Part shown: positions 9,467-18,520 of the stretch, piece after piece | Numbering within the stretch: position 1 is the first letter of the stretch | How the letters are laid out: each line of letters begins with the position of its first letter | From: Prado023 sp963818445 | Lineage (GTDB): Bacteria; Actinomycetota; Actinomycetes; S36-B12; CAIYMF01 | DNA length: 64,000 bases | Assembly: GCA_963818445.1 (NCBI GenBank) | Contig: CAWFSG010000001.1 | Coordinates: forward strand, 372,001 to 436,000 | Direction: 5' to 3' | Position numbers and translations under genes: made by a program | The notes under the pieces: generated by a model | What the model was told of the DNA's origin: nothing | Seen by the model: only the letters and a program-made list of their open reading frames with translations | Databases searched by the model: none

Positions 9467-10579
9467 ACGTGGCAGGTGCGCTGGGTTCGGCGGCCCCAGG
9501 CCCCGCGCCCGCCCTTGGCGCGCGGCCCTGGCGCGGAGTCATCACCGAGTACCGCGACCGGATGCCCCTGCCGGCGGAGCGCTGCGGTGATCAGCCTGTG
9601 CGAGGGGGGGACGCCCCTGGTCGAGTCCGGGTGGCTCTCGGAGCTGACCGGATGCCGCGTGCTGCTGAAGTTCGACGGCGGGAACCCGACCGGGTCGTTC
9701 AAGGACCGCGGGATGACGATGGCCATCTCGATGGCCGCCCACGAGGGCGCCCGGGCCGTCATCTGCGCATCGACCGGCAACACGTCGGCGTCGGCCGCTG
9801 CCTATGCCGCCAAGGCCGGGATGACCCCGGTCGTCCTGGTACCGGCGGGCAAGATCGCCATGGGCAAGCTCGCCCAGGCGGTGGCCCACGGCGCGCAGCT
9901 GCTGCAGCTCGACGGCAACTTCGACGACTGCCTGCGCCTGGCCCGCGAGCTGTCGGACTCCTACCCCGTCGCCCTGGTGAACTCCGTGAACCCGGCCCGG
10001 ATCGAGGGCCAGAAGAGCGCGGCGTTCGAGATCGTCGACACCCTGGGTCACGCCCCGGACATCCACGTCCTCCCGGTGGGCAACGCCGGCAACATCACGG
10101 CCTACTGGAAGGGCTACGTCGAGTACGCCCGGGACGGCCTGGCTGCGCGGACCCCGCGGATGTGGGGCTTCCAGGCCGAGGGCGCGGCGCCCATCGTGCG
10201 TGGCGCACCCGTGGCCAACCCGGAGACGATCGCCACGGCGATCCGCATCGGCAACCCCGCGTCCTGGGAGTTCGCCGTCGCCGCCCGGGACGAGTCCGGT
10301 GGATTGATCGACATGGTCAGCGACGACCAGATCCTCGAGGCACACCTCGCCCTGGCGGCGCGGGACGGCCTGTACTGCGAGCCGGCGTCGGCGGCTTCGG
10401 TGGCGGGGCTGGTCGCGGCTCAGGCGGCCGGTCGGGTCGACCCCGGGCAGACCATCGTGTGCACCCTCACCGGTCACGGGCTCAAGGACACCCAGTGGGC
10501 GCTGGCCAGGGCCGCGGACCCGACGGTGATCCCGGTGGATGTCGCGGCCGCTGCTCGTGCCCTGGGCCTGGAGCGCTGA
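9463..10579 (+). CDS. thrC: Threonine synthase, one frameshift
   Basis: PLP enzyme that converts O-phosphohomoserine to threonine. The GTG start at 9463 overlaps the hom stop. The N-terminal frame reads RPWRGVITEYRDRMPLPAER, typical of actinobacterial ThrC. The rest continues in another frame from VISLCEGGTPLVES. The PLP lysine lies in NPTGSFKDRGMTMAIS, the phosphate-binding loop in VGNAGNITAY, and the end is ALGLER. The switch is near 9588 in GCGCTGCGGTG and needs a one-base correction, probably an assembly indel. The length of about 371 aa fits the short fold-II class. It shares four bases (TGATG context) with thrB. Confidence 0.93.
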
Positions 10580-11577
10580 TGCCCGCCGACATCGGCGGCA
10601 TCCCGGGCGGCGAACCGGTCTGGTCAGCGGGGGGTGCAGCGGGCAGATCGGCGGCCCCGTCGACGGTGGCCATCGAGGTGCCGGCCACGAGCGCCAACCT
10701 TGGTCCGGGATTCGACTGCCTGGGCCTGGCCCTGAGCCTGACCGATCGGATCGAGGCGCGCTTCGTCGAGGGTTCGGCGGTCACGGTCGAGGTGGTCGGT
10801 GAGGGCGCTGGTCGGGTGCCCACGGACGACACCAACCTGGTGGCCCGGATCGTTCGCACCGGGCTCGTGGCGTTCGACGAGTCCGGTGAGCTGGCTGCCC
10901 GCGGGCTGAGCCTTCGCTGCGAGAATGCGGTGCCGCAGAGCCGGGGTCTGGGGTCCTCGGCCGCGGCGATCGTCGGTGGGCTGGCGGTGGCCGCGCACCT
11001 CGCTGGTGTGGCCGACTCGGTCTCCGACGCAGAGATGATCGCGCTTGCCACGCGCTTGGAGGGCCACCCGGACAACGTGGCCCCCGGGGTTCTCGGAGGG
11101 GCCACGATCGCCTGGATGCAGGCCACCGAGCTCGGTCCGGTCGGGCGTGCCACGCGGTTCGCCGTTCACCCCGATATCGCGCCCGTGCTGGTCATCCCCT
11201 CCTACGAGGCCTCGACCGCCAGGGCCCGAGGGGCGCTTCCGGCATCGGTGCCGCACGCGGATGCAGCGTTCAACGTCGGGCGTTCGGCGCTGCTGGTCCA
11301 TGCGCTGTCGATCGACCCGGCGCTGCTCCTGGAGGCCACCGAGGACCGGCTGCACCAGCAGCAGCGCCGCGCGGTGTACCCGACGAGCATGGGCCTCGTG
11401 GAGCACCTGCGCTCGTTGCGGATCCCTGCAGCGGTCTCCGGTGCCGGTCCGGCCGTGATCGCCTTCGCGACCGACGGTGATGGTGCTGGGCTGGCGGCCC
11501 GGATCCTCGACGTGGTGGGCGATTCCACCCGAGTGCTTGCGCTGCCGGTGGCCGACGGGGGCGTGCGGGCGCTGTAG
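10579..11577 (+). CDS. thrB: Homoserine kinase
   Basis: GHMP-family kinase that phosphorylates homoserine with ATP, producing the substrate of ThrC next door. After a Gly/Pro-rich extension of about 30 residues, it shows IEVPATSANLGPGFDCLGLA (motif 1), the ATP loop SRGLGSSAAAIVGGL (motif 2) and GAGPAVIAFA (motif 3). The protein is 332 aa, normal for actinobacteria. The ATG overlaps the thrC stop (TGATG), so translation is coupled. It ends the hom-thrC-thrB operon; a 239-bp gap precedes rho. Confidence 0.96.
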   Translation: MPADIGGIPGGEPVWSAGGAAGRSAAPSTVAIEVPATSANLGPGFDCLGLALSLTDRIEARFVEGSAVTVEVVGEGAGRVPTDDTNLVARIVRTGLVAFDESGELAARGLSLRCENAVPQSRGLGSSAAAIVGGLAVAAHLAGVADSVSDAEMIALATRLEGHPDNVAPGVLGGATIAWMQATELGPVGRATRFAVHPDIAPVLVIPSYEASTARARGALPASVPHADAAFNVGRSALLVHALSIDPALLLEATEDRLHQQQRRAVYPTSMGLVEHLRSLRIPAAVSGAGPAVIAFATDGDGAGLAARILDVVGDSTRVLALPVADGGVRAL

Positions 11578-11816
11578 GCGCGCCGACGCGCCGCGCGAGC
11601 GCCCGATGCGTGATTTCACGCCACCTGTCATCAGGGTGCTACCGTGTGTGGTGGATCAGCACGGCGCCATGAACACAGGTGGCGGACCGGCACCGAGTAC
11701 GGAACCTCACTCCTGACGCCTGAAGCATCTCCTCGCCGTCGCGATCCACTTCCACGGATATCTGTCGCCTGCGGCGTCAAGCCGCGCGGGCGATTCACCT
11801 CACCCATAGGAATCAC
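11578..11816 (+). other. Leader region upstream of rho
   Basis: This 239-bp gap must contain the rho promoter and 5' leader. TACCGT at 11640-11645 (within GCTACCGTG) is a possible -10 box, giving a leader of about 165 nt. A 15-codon ORF (ATG at 11669, stop ending 11716) lies inside but has no ribosome site. Long leaders are common for rho, which is often autoregulated, but no defined attenuator structure was identified by eye. Confidence 0.35.
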
Positions 11817-13733
11817 GTGACCGACACGATCAGCATCGCCCCGGACGCCGAGCAGAACGCCGGCGGTGGACGCCCCAACAGCAGCCTGTCCGCGATGCTC
11901 CTGCCCGAGCTCAAGAAGGTCGCCCACGACATGGGCCTGGCCGGCACGTCGTCGATGAAGAAGAGCGACCTGGTGGCCGCGATCAGCGCCGCCCAGTCGG
12001 GAGGTGCGCCGGCGGCGAGGACCGGACGGACCCGTCGCCCGCGTGGTGAGGCTGCCGGCGTGACCACGGGCAGCCCCGATGTGGCGTCCGGCGACCGCGG
12101 GGAGGAGTCCCGCGCTGGTCGCGACGACCAGCGCAGCGAGGGTGGGCAGGGCGCCCAGGGAGGCCCCGAGACGATCCCGGACGATCGTGCGCAGCGTGCG
12201 GACGAGCAGCGGGAGCCCCGGCGGCGCGACGGTGGCCGGGACCGCGGTCAGCAGGACCGCGACTCGCGCGACGGGAACCAGAACCAGTCCCAGGGGCGGG
12301 ACGGCCGTGAGGGCGCCCAGCAGCGCCAGCCCCGCGAGGACGGCGCGGACCAGGGTGGCAGCCAGCAGCGCGAGCCCCGCGAGGACGGCACCCAGAACCA
12401 GGGCGGCGGGCAGAACCAGAACCGAGACAACGACCGGTACGGCGACGAGCCGGGCGGTCGGCGTCGCCGTGGTCGCGACCGCAACCGCAACCGCAACGAC
12501 CGCAACGACCGCACCGAGCGGCGCCCGGGCAACCAGGGGAGCCAGGGCCGCGACTTCGAGCCCGAGGTGTCCGACGACGACGTCCTCGTGCCCGTTGCCG
12601 GGATCCTCGACATCCTGGACAACTACGCGTTCGTGCGGACCACCGGCTACCTGCCGGGTCCGACGGACGTCTACGTCTCGTTGTCCATGGTCAAGCGCTA
12701 CGGCCTGCGCAAGGGCGATGCGATCACCGGCCAGGTCCGTCAGCCGCGTGAGGGCGGCGGGGACCGCCGGGAGAAGTTCAACCCGCTGGTCAAGGTCGAG
12801 TCGGTCAACGGTGCCGACCCGGAGGCCGCCCGCGGTCGGGTGGAGTTCGGCAAGCTGACCCCGCTCTACCCCTCACAGCGGCTGCGCCTGGAGACCGATG
12901 CCAGCAACATGACGACCCGGATCATCGACCTGGTCGCCCCCATCGGCAAGGGTCAGCGTGGCCTGATCGTCTCACCGCCGAAGGCCGGCAAGACGATGGT
13001 GCTGCAGGCGATCGCCAACGCGATCACCACGAACAACCCGGAGTGCCACCTCATGGTCGTCCTCGTGGACGAGCGTCCCGAGGAGGTCACCGACATGCAG
13101 CGCTCGGTCAAGGGCGAGGTCATCGCCTCGACCTTCGACCGGCCGGCTGAGGACCACACGACGATCGCCGAGCTGGCGATCGAGCGTGCGAAGCGCCTGG
13201 TCGAGTTGGGCCACGACGTCGTCGTCCTGCTCGACTCGATGACCCGCCTCGGCCGGGCCTACAACCTCAGCGCCCCGGCGTCCGGTCGGATCCTCTCCGG
13301 CGGTGTCGACTCCGCGGCGCTGTACCCGCCGAAGAAGTTCTTCGGCGCCGCCCGGAACATCGAGAACGGCGGCTCGCTGACGATCCTGGCCACCGCGCTG
13401 GTCGAGACCGGCTCGCGGATGGACGAGGTGATCTTCGAGGAGTTCAAGGGCACCGGCAATATGGAGCTCAAGCTCGACCGGCGCCTGGCGGACAAGCGGA
13501 TCTTCCCCGCCGTGGACGTGGACGCCTCAGGCACCCGCAAGGAGGAGCTGCTCATGAGCTCCGAGGAGCTCAAGATCGTGTGGACGCTGCGTCGCGTGCT
13601 TCATGCGCTGGAGGCCACGCAGGCCATCGAGCTGCTGCAGAGCAAGTTGCGCGACACCAAGAGCAACTACGAGTTCCTCCTCCAGGTGCAGAAGACCACC
13701 CCCACGGCACCGAGCACGCGCTCCGACGACTGA
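11817..13733 (+). CDS. rho: Transcription termination factor Rho with large disordered insert
   Basis: Hexameric RNA-dependent ATPase that ends transcription. The N-terminal Rho helix bundle is seen in SSLSAMLLPELKKVAHDMGL. A low-complexity insert of about 160 residues (roughly 60-240) follows, built of Arg, Asp, Gly, Gln and Asn with runs such as QNQSQGRDGREGAQQRQP and RNRNRNDRNDR. The cold-shock RNA-binding fold begins VAGILDILDNYAFVRT. The motor has Walker A PPKAGKTMV (K near residue 391), Walker B VVLLDSMTRLGRAYN and the R-loop LSGGVDSAALYPPKKFF. The length of 638 aa is typical of actinobacterial Rho with an N-terminal insertion. The GTG start at 11817 has a weak AGG upstream. The reading frame is intact despite the repetitive DNA. 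Confidence 0.97.
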   Translation: MTDTISIAPDAEQNAGGGRPNSSLSAMLLPELKKVAHDMGLAGTSSMKKSDLVAAISAAQSGGAPAARTGRTRRPRGEAAGVTTGSPDVASGDRGEESRAGRDDQRSEGGQGAQGGPETIPDDRAQRADEQREPRRRDGGRDRGQQDRDSRDGNQNQSQGRDGREGAQQRQPREDGADQGGSQQREPREDGTQNQGGGQNQNRDNDRYGDEPGGRRRRGRDRNRNRNDRNDRTERRPGNQGSQGRDFEPEVSDDDVLVPVAGILDILDNYAFVRTTGYLPGPTDVYVSLSMVKRYGLRKGDAITGQVRQPREGGGDRREKFNPLVKVESVNGADPEAARGRVEFGKLTPLYPSQRLRLETDASNMTTRIIDLVAPIGKGQRGLIVSPPKAGKTMVLQAIANAITTNNPECHLMVVLVDERPEEVTDMQRSVKGEVIASTFDRPAEDHTTIAELAIERAKRLVELGHDVVVLLDSMTRLGRAYNLSAPASGRILSGGVDSAALYPPKKFFGAARNIENGGSLTILATALVETGSRMDEVIFEEFKGTGNMELKLDRRLADKRIFPAVDVDASGTRKEELLMSSEELKIVWTLRRVLHALEATQAIELLQSKLRDTKSNYEFLLQVQKTTPTAPSTRSDD

Positions 13734-13807
13734 GCGGGGCGGCCGCGGCGCCCTCCGGGTGCGACGGTGAGGGAGCCTGACCCCGTGGGCTGGGGGAGGA
13801 TGGGGGC

Positions 13808-15067
13808 ATGACGGCGGTTGAGGAGGCGCGTGGGGCGGGCCGCCTGGCCACTCTTCGCCACGAGACCTTCTCCGCACTGTCCATCCCGAACTTCCGCCTG
13901 TACTTTGCTGGGCAGTCGATCTCGCTGGTCGGCACCTGGATGCAGATGGTCGCCCAGGCCTGGCTGGTCCTGGAGATCACCGGGTCGGCCACCTGGGTCG
14001 GCCTGACGTTCGCCGCACAGACCCTCCCGATCCTGCTCGTCGGGCCGTACGGCGGCCTGGTGGCCGACCGCACCGACAAGCGCCGCCTTCTGGTCGCGCT
14101 CCAGGCGGTCATGGGGGCGCTGGCCCTCGTGCTGGCCGTGCTGACCCTCACCGACTCCGTCCAGCTCTGGCAGGTGCTCGGCCTCGCCGCACTGCTGGGG
14201 CTGGCCGACGCCTTCGAGAAGCCCACCAGGCAGTCGTTCCTGGTCGAGATCGTTGGGCCCGAGTCCGTGCGCAACGCCGTCAGCCTGAACTCGGTGATGG
14301 TCAACGCCGCCCGCGTGCTCGGTCCGGCTGTGGCGGGGCTGGTCATCGCGGCCGGGGGACTGGGCGTGTGCTTCGGGCTGAACGCCGCGTCGTTCATCCC
14401 CGTGGCGATCATGCTGCTGGCGATGGACTCCTCGCTGCTGCGGCCCTCGGCGCCGCAGCCCCATGAGCGTGGCCAGGTCCGGGCGGGGTTCGCCTACGTC
14501 CGCCGCGAGCGTGAGCTCGGCGTGCCGCTGCTGATGATGGCGATCATGGGGTGCTTCACCTACGAGTTCCAGGTCACGCTGCCCTACTTCGCGCGCACCA
14601 CCTTCAGCGGGGACTCCCGCACCTACGGGTTCATGACCGCCGCGATGGGTCTCGGTGCGGTCATCGGTGGGCTCTACACGGCGGCCCGCGGACGCACGGG
14701 GATCCGCACCCTGGTGCGCTCCTCGGTCCTGTTCGGTGTCCTGGTGCTGGCCACCGCCCTGGCGCCCACCGCCCTCACGGCACTGCTGCTGCTGGTCGCC
14801 GTGGGTGCGGCGAGCGTGTCGCTGATGGCTCGCGGCAACGCGACACTGCAGCTCGCGTCCGCGCCGGAGATGCGCGGCCGGGTGATGGCGCTCTGGCTCG
14901 TGGCGTTCATGGGCACGACCCCCCTGGGTGGTCCGGTGGCCGGCTGGGTCTCCTCGACGTTCGGCGCCCGCTGGGGGCTGGTGCTCGGCGCCGCCGCCTG
15001 CTTCGTGGCCGCCGCGGTGGGGGCCGCGGCCCTGCGCCACCCCGCACGGCGTGGGGCCGGAGCCTGA
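13808..15067 (+). CDS. MFS exporter, EntS/MFS_3-like (419 aa)
   Basis: Twelve-helix major facilitator transporter in the cytoplasmic membrane. The opening SIPNFRLYFAGQSISLVGTW is typical of the enterobactin-exporter/MFS_3 group. The loop GGLVADRTDKRR is the conserved MFS motif A (GxLaDrxdrr) between helices 2 and 3, and a second weaker copy (RGRVMALW) lies in the C-half. These proteins export siderophores, drugs or unknown small molecules, and the substrate here cannot be told. The ATG at 13808 has GGGAGG upstream. It sits between rho and rpmE without obvious coupling to either. Confidence 0.85.
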   Translation: MTAVEEARGAGRLATLRHETFSALSIPNFRLYFAGQSISLVGTWMQMVAQAWLVLEITGSATWVGLTFAAQTLPILLVGPYGGLVADRTDKRRLLVALQAVMGALALVLAVLTLTDSVQLWQVLGLAALLGLADAFEKPTRQSFLVEIVGPESVRNAVSLNSVMVNAARVLGPAVAGLVIAAGGLGVCFGLNAASFIPVAIMLLAMDSSLLRPSAPQPHERGQVRAGFAYVRRERELGVPLLMMAIMGCFTYEFQVTLPYFARTTFSGDSRTYGFMTAAMGLGAVIGGLYTAARGRTGIRTLVRSSVLFGVLVLATALAPTALTALLLLVAVGAASVSLMARGNATLQLASAPEMRGRVMALWLVAFMGTTPLGGPVAGWVSSTFGARWGLVLGAAACFVAAAVGAAALRHPARRGAGA

Positions 15068-15119
15068 CCGGCAGCCTCCCACGGCGCCCACCAGCTCGCT
15101 CGCCCTCCCCGACGTTCGT

Positions 15120-15149
15120 TTGGGCGTCACCGGGGGAACGTGGGATACT
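15120..15149 (+). promoter_or_regulatory. Candidate sigma-70-type promoter of rpmE
   Basis: TTGGGC (15120-15125) and GATACT (15144-15149) are spaced by 18 bp, about 70 nt before the rpmE ATG. This is one of the few sites in the window with a recognisable -35, in keeping with a strongly expressed ribosomal protein gene. Confidence 0.5.
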
Positions 15150-15220
15150 CCTCTGACCGCTTCCGGTTCACGTGCGCAGCACACCAGCCCGCACGACCCG
15201 GAGCACTGAAGGAGCCAGCC

Positions 15221-15439
15221 ATGAAGTCGGGTATCCACCCCAACTACGTCGAGACGACGGTGACCTGCACCTGTGGGAACACCTTCACCACGCGCAGCAC
15301 CGCCAAGAACGGCGTGATCCACGCCGACGTGTGCTCAGCCTGCCACCCGTTCTACACGGGCAAGCAGAAGATCCTCGACACCGGCGGCCGCGTGGCCAAG
15401 TTCGAGGCCCGCTTCGGCAAGAAGGCCGACTCCAAGTAG
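15221..15439 (+). CDS. rpmE: 50S ribosomal protein L31, zinc-binding (C+) type
   Basis: Ribosomal protein L31 of 72 residues, located at the subunit interface near the central protuberance. MKSGIHPNYVETTVTCTCGN opens with the family signature. Cysteines in CTC and CSAC form the zinc site, so this is the C+ paralogue that is usually replaced by a Cys-free copy under zinc starvation; no second copy is in this window. GAAGGAG lies upstream of the ATG. It is followed after 25 nt by prfA, a conserved actinobacterial arrangement. Confidence 0.97.
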   Translation: MKSGIHPNYVETTVTCTCGNTFTTRSTAKNGVIHADVCSACHPFYTGKQKILDTGGRVAKFEARFGKKADSK

Positions 15440-15464
15440 TTCCCGCGGACGAGCGGAGCTACGG

Positions 15465-16532
15465 ATGTTCGAGAACTGCCTCGCCCTCGAGCGCGAGTAC
15501 GCCGACCTTGAGCAGCAGATGTCCGATCCGGCGCTGCACGCGGATCCCGCGGCGGCCCGCCGGGTCGGCAAGCGGCATGCCCAGCTGCGCCCGGTCGTGG
15601 CCGCCTATCGCCAGTGGCTCCAGCTCGGTGAGGACGAGGTCGCGGCCCGCGAGCTCGCCTCCGAGGACCCGGAGTTCGCCGCAGAGGCCGACGCGTCGGC
15701 CGCCGAGCGCGAGCGGGTCGAAGAGCGACTGACCCTCCTGTTGGTTCCGCGCGACCCGATGGACGACAAGGACGTCATCCTCGAGGTCAAGGCCGGTGAG
15801 GGCGGCGCGGAGTCTGCCCTGTTCGCCGCCGACCTGCTGCGGATGTACCTGCGCTACGCGGAGCGGCGCGGGTGGAAGACCGAGATCCTGGACTCAGAGG
15901 AGTCCGACCTCGGGGGGTACAAGGACGTCCAGGTTGCCGTCAAGGCCCGGGGAACCGTCGAACCCGGCGATGCCCCGTACGCCCGGTTGAAGTTCGAGGG
16001 TGGCGTGCACCGCGTCCAGCGGGTGCCGGTCACCGAGTCCCAGGGCCGGATCCACACCTCGGCCGCCGGGGTCCTTGTCCTTCCCGAGGCGGAGGAGGTC
16101 GACGTCCAGATCGACCCCAACGACCTGCGCATCGACATCTACCGCTCCAGCGGCCCCGGCGGGCAGAGCGTGAACACCACCGACTCCGCCGTGCGCATCA
16201 CCCACGTCCCCACCGGCATCGTCGTCAGCTGCCAGAACGAGAAGAGCCAGCTGCAGAACAAGGAGTCGGCGATGCGGGTGCTCCGCGCCCGGATGCTCGC
16301 GGCAGCGCAGGAGGCCGCGGACGCCGAGGCCTCGGACGTGCGCAAGTCCCAGGTGCGCACCGTGGACCGCTCGGAGCGGGTCCGCACGTACAACTTCCCG
16401 GAGAACCGGATCGCCGACCACCGGGTCAACTACAAGTCCCACAACCTCGACGCTGTCCTCGACGGCGAGCTCGACGACGTGATCGACGCCCTCACCGACG
16501 CCGACATGGCCGTCCGCCTCGCTGCATCCTGA
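15465..16532 (+). CDS. prfA: Peptide chain release factor 1
   Basis: RF1 recognises UAA and UAG and triggers peptide release. The codon-recognition tripeptide is PVT in HRVQRVPVTESQGRIHTSA, which marks RF1, since RF2 has SPF. The catalytic GGQ lies in YRSSGPGGQSVNTTDSAVRI. The family-specific stretch FPENRIADHRVNY is near the C-terminus. The 355 aa length and intact frame are normal. Its glutamine methylase PrmC is encoded about 0.9 kb downstream, beyond the convergent thioesterase gene. Confidence 0.97.
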   Translation: MFENCLALEREYADLEQQMSDPALHADPAAARRVGKRHAQLRPVVAAYRQWLQLGEDEVAARELASEDPEFAAEADASAAERERVEERLTLLLVPRDPMDDKDVILEVKAGEGGAESALFAADLLRMYLRYAERRGWKTEILDSEESDLGGYKDVQVAVKARGTVEPGDAPYARLKFEGGVHRVQRVPVTESQGRIHTSAAGVLVLPEAEEVDVQIDPNDLRIDIYRSSGPGGQSVNTTDSAVRITHVPTGIVVSCQNEKSQLQNKESAMRVLRARMLAAAQEAADAEASDVRKSQVRTVDRSERVRTYNFPENRIADHRVNYKSHNLDAVLDGELDDVIDALTDADMAVRLAAS

Positions 16533-16535
16533 TCC

Positions 16536-17369
16536 TCAGGTCCGCGGCTCGACGAACAGGCACTGCGCGCTGTGCCCGACCGATCCACGGCGGTCGCCCA
16601 ACTCCCCGGTCGTCCGGCCGATCCCGGCCGGGTCCAGGGTGGTCTGAGCGCGCATCCAGATCTCCTCTCCGACCGGTTCGCGGGTCAGGTGCAGCGTGAG
16701 GTCGGTGTTGACGAAGACGAGGTCCGCCGGGCTGGCCACCGCGGAGATCCCGCTCGCGGAGTCCGCGACGGCCACGAGCCGCTCGACCGGGTCGGGGTCC
16801 TCGCCCTCCACAAGGTCGACCGCCAGCGTCGTCCAGACCGCGGCCGGACCCGGAGCCTCGAAGGACCCCTCCACCCACATCCAGTGCACCGCATCGAGGT
16901 AGCCCGGGTGCCACCCCTCGGGTCGTGGCATCGGGGCAAGATCGACACGCCATGACGGTGCCGGAGTGGTGGGCGTCTCGGGCAAGCCGGCGATCGGCGG
17001 CTGGGCCTGGCGCAGGAGCCACGCCCGCAGGGTCATGACCGGGCGCTCGGGGGCCTCGGCGGCGGCCAGCGTCGCCTCCGCCAATGCCACCTTGCGACCG
17101 GGGCGCAGGGTCCGGGCGGTGAGCACGAGGTCGGTGACGGGGACGGGGGCGAGGATGTCGAAGCTCAGCCGCGCGGGCAGCGCATTCGCGGGCAGCCCGC
17201 CCAGACGCCGCACCGCTCGGGTGAGCAGCGCCGAGGGCGGGCCCGCATGCTGCAGCCCGGCCGCCCAGGGACCGGTCGTGTGAACGGTGGAGCGCACCCG
17301 GGCGGTCGTTGCGTCGAGCCCGGCGCCAGATTCCTCGAGCTGTTGGTAGAAGGCGTCCTTCACGCGCAC
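16536..17369 (-). CDS. Acyl-CoA thioesterase-like protein (tandem hotdog)
   Basis: Predicted double-hotdog thioesterase of the TesB-like superfamily, which hydrolyses acyl-CoA to free acid and CoA. The N-terminal half includes GLQHAGPPSALLTRAV, the hotdog helix typical of these proteins, then LSFDILAPVPVTDLVLTAR. The C-terminal half (WTTLAVDLVEGEDPDPVERL and FVNTDLTLHLTREPVGEEIW) repeats the fold. The 277 aa length matches the family. The substrate is unknown. The start may be the GTG at 17369 or the GTG 6 nt inside (17363), which has a CAGACT box 7 nt before it. It is convergent with prfA (3-nt gap) and divergent from prmC. Confidence 0.75.
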   Translation of the reverse strand: MRVKDAFYQQLEESGAGLDATTARVRSTVHTTGPWAAGLQHAGPPSALLTRAVRRLGGLPANALPARLSFDILAPVPVTDLVLTARTLRPGRKVALAEATLAAAEAPERPVMTLRAWLLRQAQPPIAGLPETPTTPAPSWRVDLAPMPRPEGWHPGYLDAVHWMWVEGSFEAPGPAAVWTTLAVDLVEGEDPDPVERLVAVADSASGISAVASPADLVFVNTDLTLHLTREPVGEEIWMRAQTTLDPAGIGRTTGELGDRRGSVGHSAQCLFVEPRT

Positions 17370-17440
17370 AAGTCTGCCGCTCGGTCGGGTGCCACCTGGG
17401 TGCGGGGGTCCGGGAGCAGATCCGACGGGGCGCGCCGACG

Positions 17441-17446
17441 TAGGGT
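17441..17446 (+). promoter_or_regulatory. -10 box of prmC (leaderless layout)
   Basis: TAGGGT followed by 6 nt and the GTG at 17453. This supports the GTG start and a leaderless prmC transcript. Confidence 0.55.
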
Positions 17447-17452
17447 GCTGCG

Positions 17453-18520
17453 GTGGAGTCGACCCGGGATCTGCTGGCGACAGCCGCCGCGCAGTTGGCC
17501 GCGGCGGGTGTTCCCACGCCGGAGGTGGACGCCGAGCTGCTGCTGGCCCACGTCACCGGGCGGCCGCGCGCCCTGCTGCGGATGGCCGGGGGCAACGTCA
17601 CCGACGAGCAGTCCGCGTCGTACGCCACGCTCGTGTCCCGGCGAGCCCGGAGGATCCCGCTGCAGCACCTGACCGGTCTGGCCCCGTTCCGCCACCTCGA
17701 GCTGCACGTCGGCCCCGGCGTGTTCATCCCGCGTCCGGAGACGGAACTGATGGTCGACCACGTCCTGGCGTTCGCGGCTGGGACCGGTCGCTCCCGGGGC
17801 GGCGCGGGATCCGGCGGTCGTCCCGGTGACCCGGCGCCCGCCCGCCGGGGATCCAGGGACAGCCGCAGACACAGGCCTGCTCGTGGTCGACCTCTGCTCC
17901 GGGTCCGCCGCGCTGGCCCTGTCGATCGCGAGCGAGCTGCCCGGCAGCCGGGTGATCGCCGTCGAGCTGTCGGCCGCAGCCGTGGACTGGGCCCGGCGGA
18001 ACATCGCGGACCACAGTGCGCAGGTCTCCGCCGTGGGCAGCTCGATCGACCTACTGGCCGCGGACGCAACCCGGGTGGCCGCCGCCGGCGAGGCACTGGC
18101 GCACCTGCGCGGTCGCGTTGATGTGGTCGTCACCAACCCTCCCTACGTGCCCGAGGACGCGATCCCGCGGGAGCCGGAGGTGCGCGACCACGATCCCGGC
18201 CTGGCGCTCTACGGTGGCCCCGACGGGCTGGAGGTGGTCCGGCCGTTGGCGGAGCAGGCTGCGCTGCTGCTACGGCCAGGGGGGCTGCTCCTCGTCGAGC
18301 ACGCAGACGTCCAGGGCGAGGGCGCGGGGGAGTCCGGGGTTCCCGCAGTCCTGCGCGCGCCAGCGCGAACCCGCCCAGCCGCGAACCCGGCCACGCGTCC
18401 GCTCCCGGCACCGCGTCCGCGCCCGGCCCCGCGTGGCGTGACGTCACCGACCACCTCGACCTCGCCGGTCGGCCCCGGCACACCTCGGCGATCCGCGCGA
18501 CGGGCAGGATGGCGCCGTGA
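17453..18520 (+). CDS. prmC: Release-factor glutamine methyltransferase PrmC, two frameshifts
   Basis: SAM-dependent methylase of the GGQ glutamine of RF1 and RF2. The N-terminal helical domain is seen in MESTRDLLATAAAQLAAAGV and the RF-binding/linker block in FIPRPETELMVDH. After a frame change between 17780 and 17870, the SAM loop VVDLCSGSAALALSIA and the catalytic VVVTNPPYVPEDAI follow. A second change between 18310 and 18430 leads to the true C-terminus, WRDVTDHLDLAGRPRHTSAI, ending at 18520. Extra Gly/Arg-rich sequence sits between PETELMVDH and the SAM loop, so part may be a genuine insertion. The stop overlaps the tsaC start. An assembly cause for both shifts is likely, as prmC is normally intact. 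Confidence 0.88.

Noticed and set aside
9463..11577. A single 704-codon frame joining threonine synthase and homoserine kinase
   Set aside because: The middle is out-of-frame thrC sequence; the apparent fusion comes from the frameshift in thrC and shared frame of thrB.
11669..11716. Fifteen-codon leader peptide ahead of rho
   Set aside because: No ribosome-binding site and no regulatory codon run; could be chance.
12200..12520. Direct DNA repeats resembling a repeat array
   Set aside because: They encode the low-complexity Arg/Gln/Asn insert of Rho in a continuous frame; no spacer structure, so not CRISPR or a satellite.
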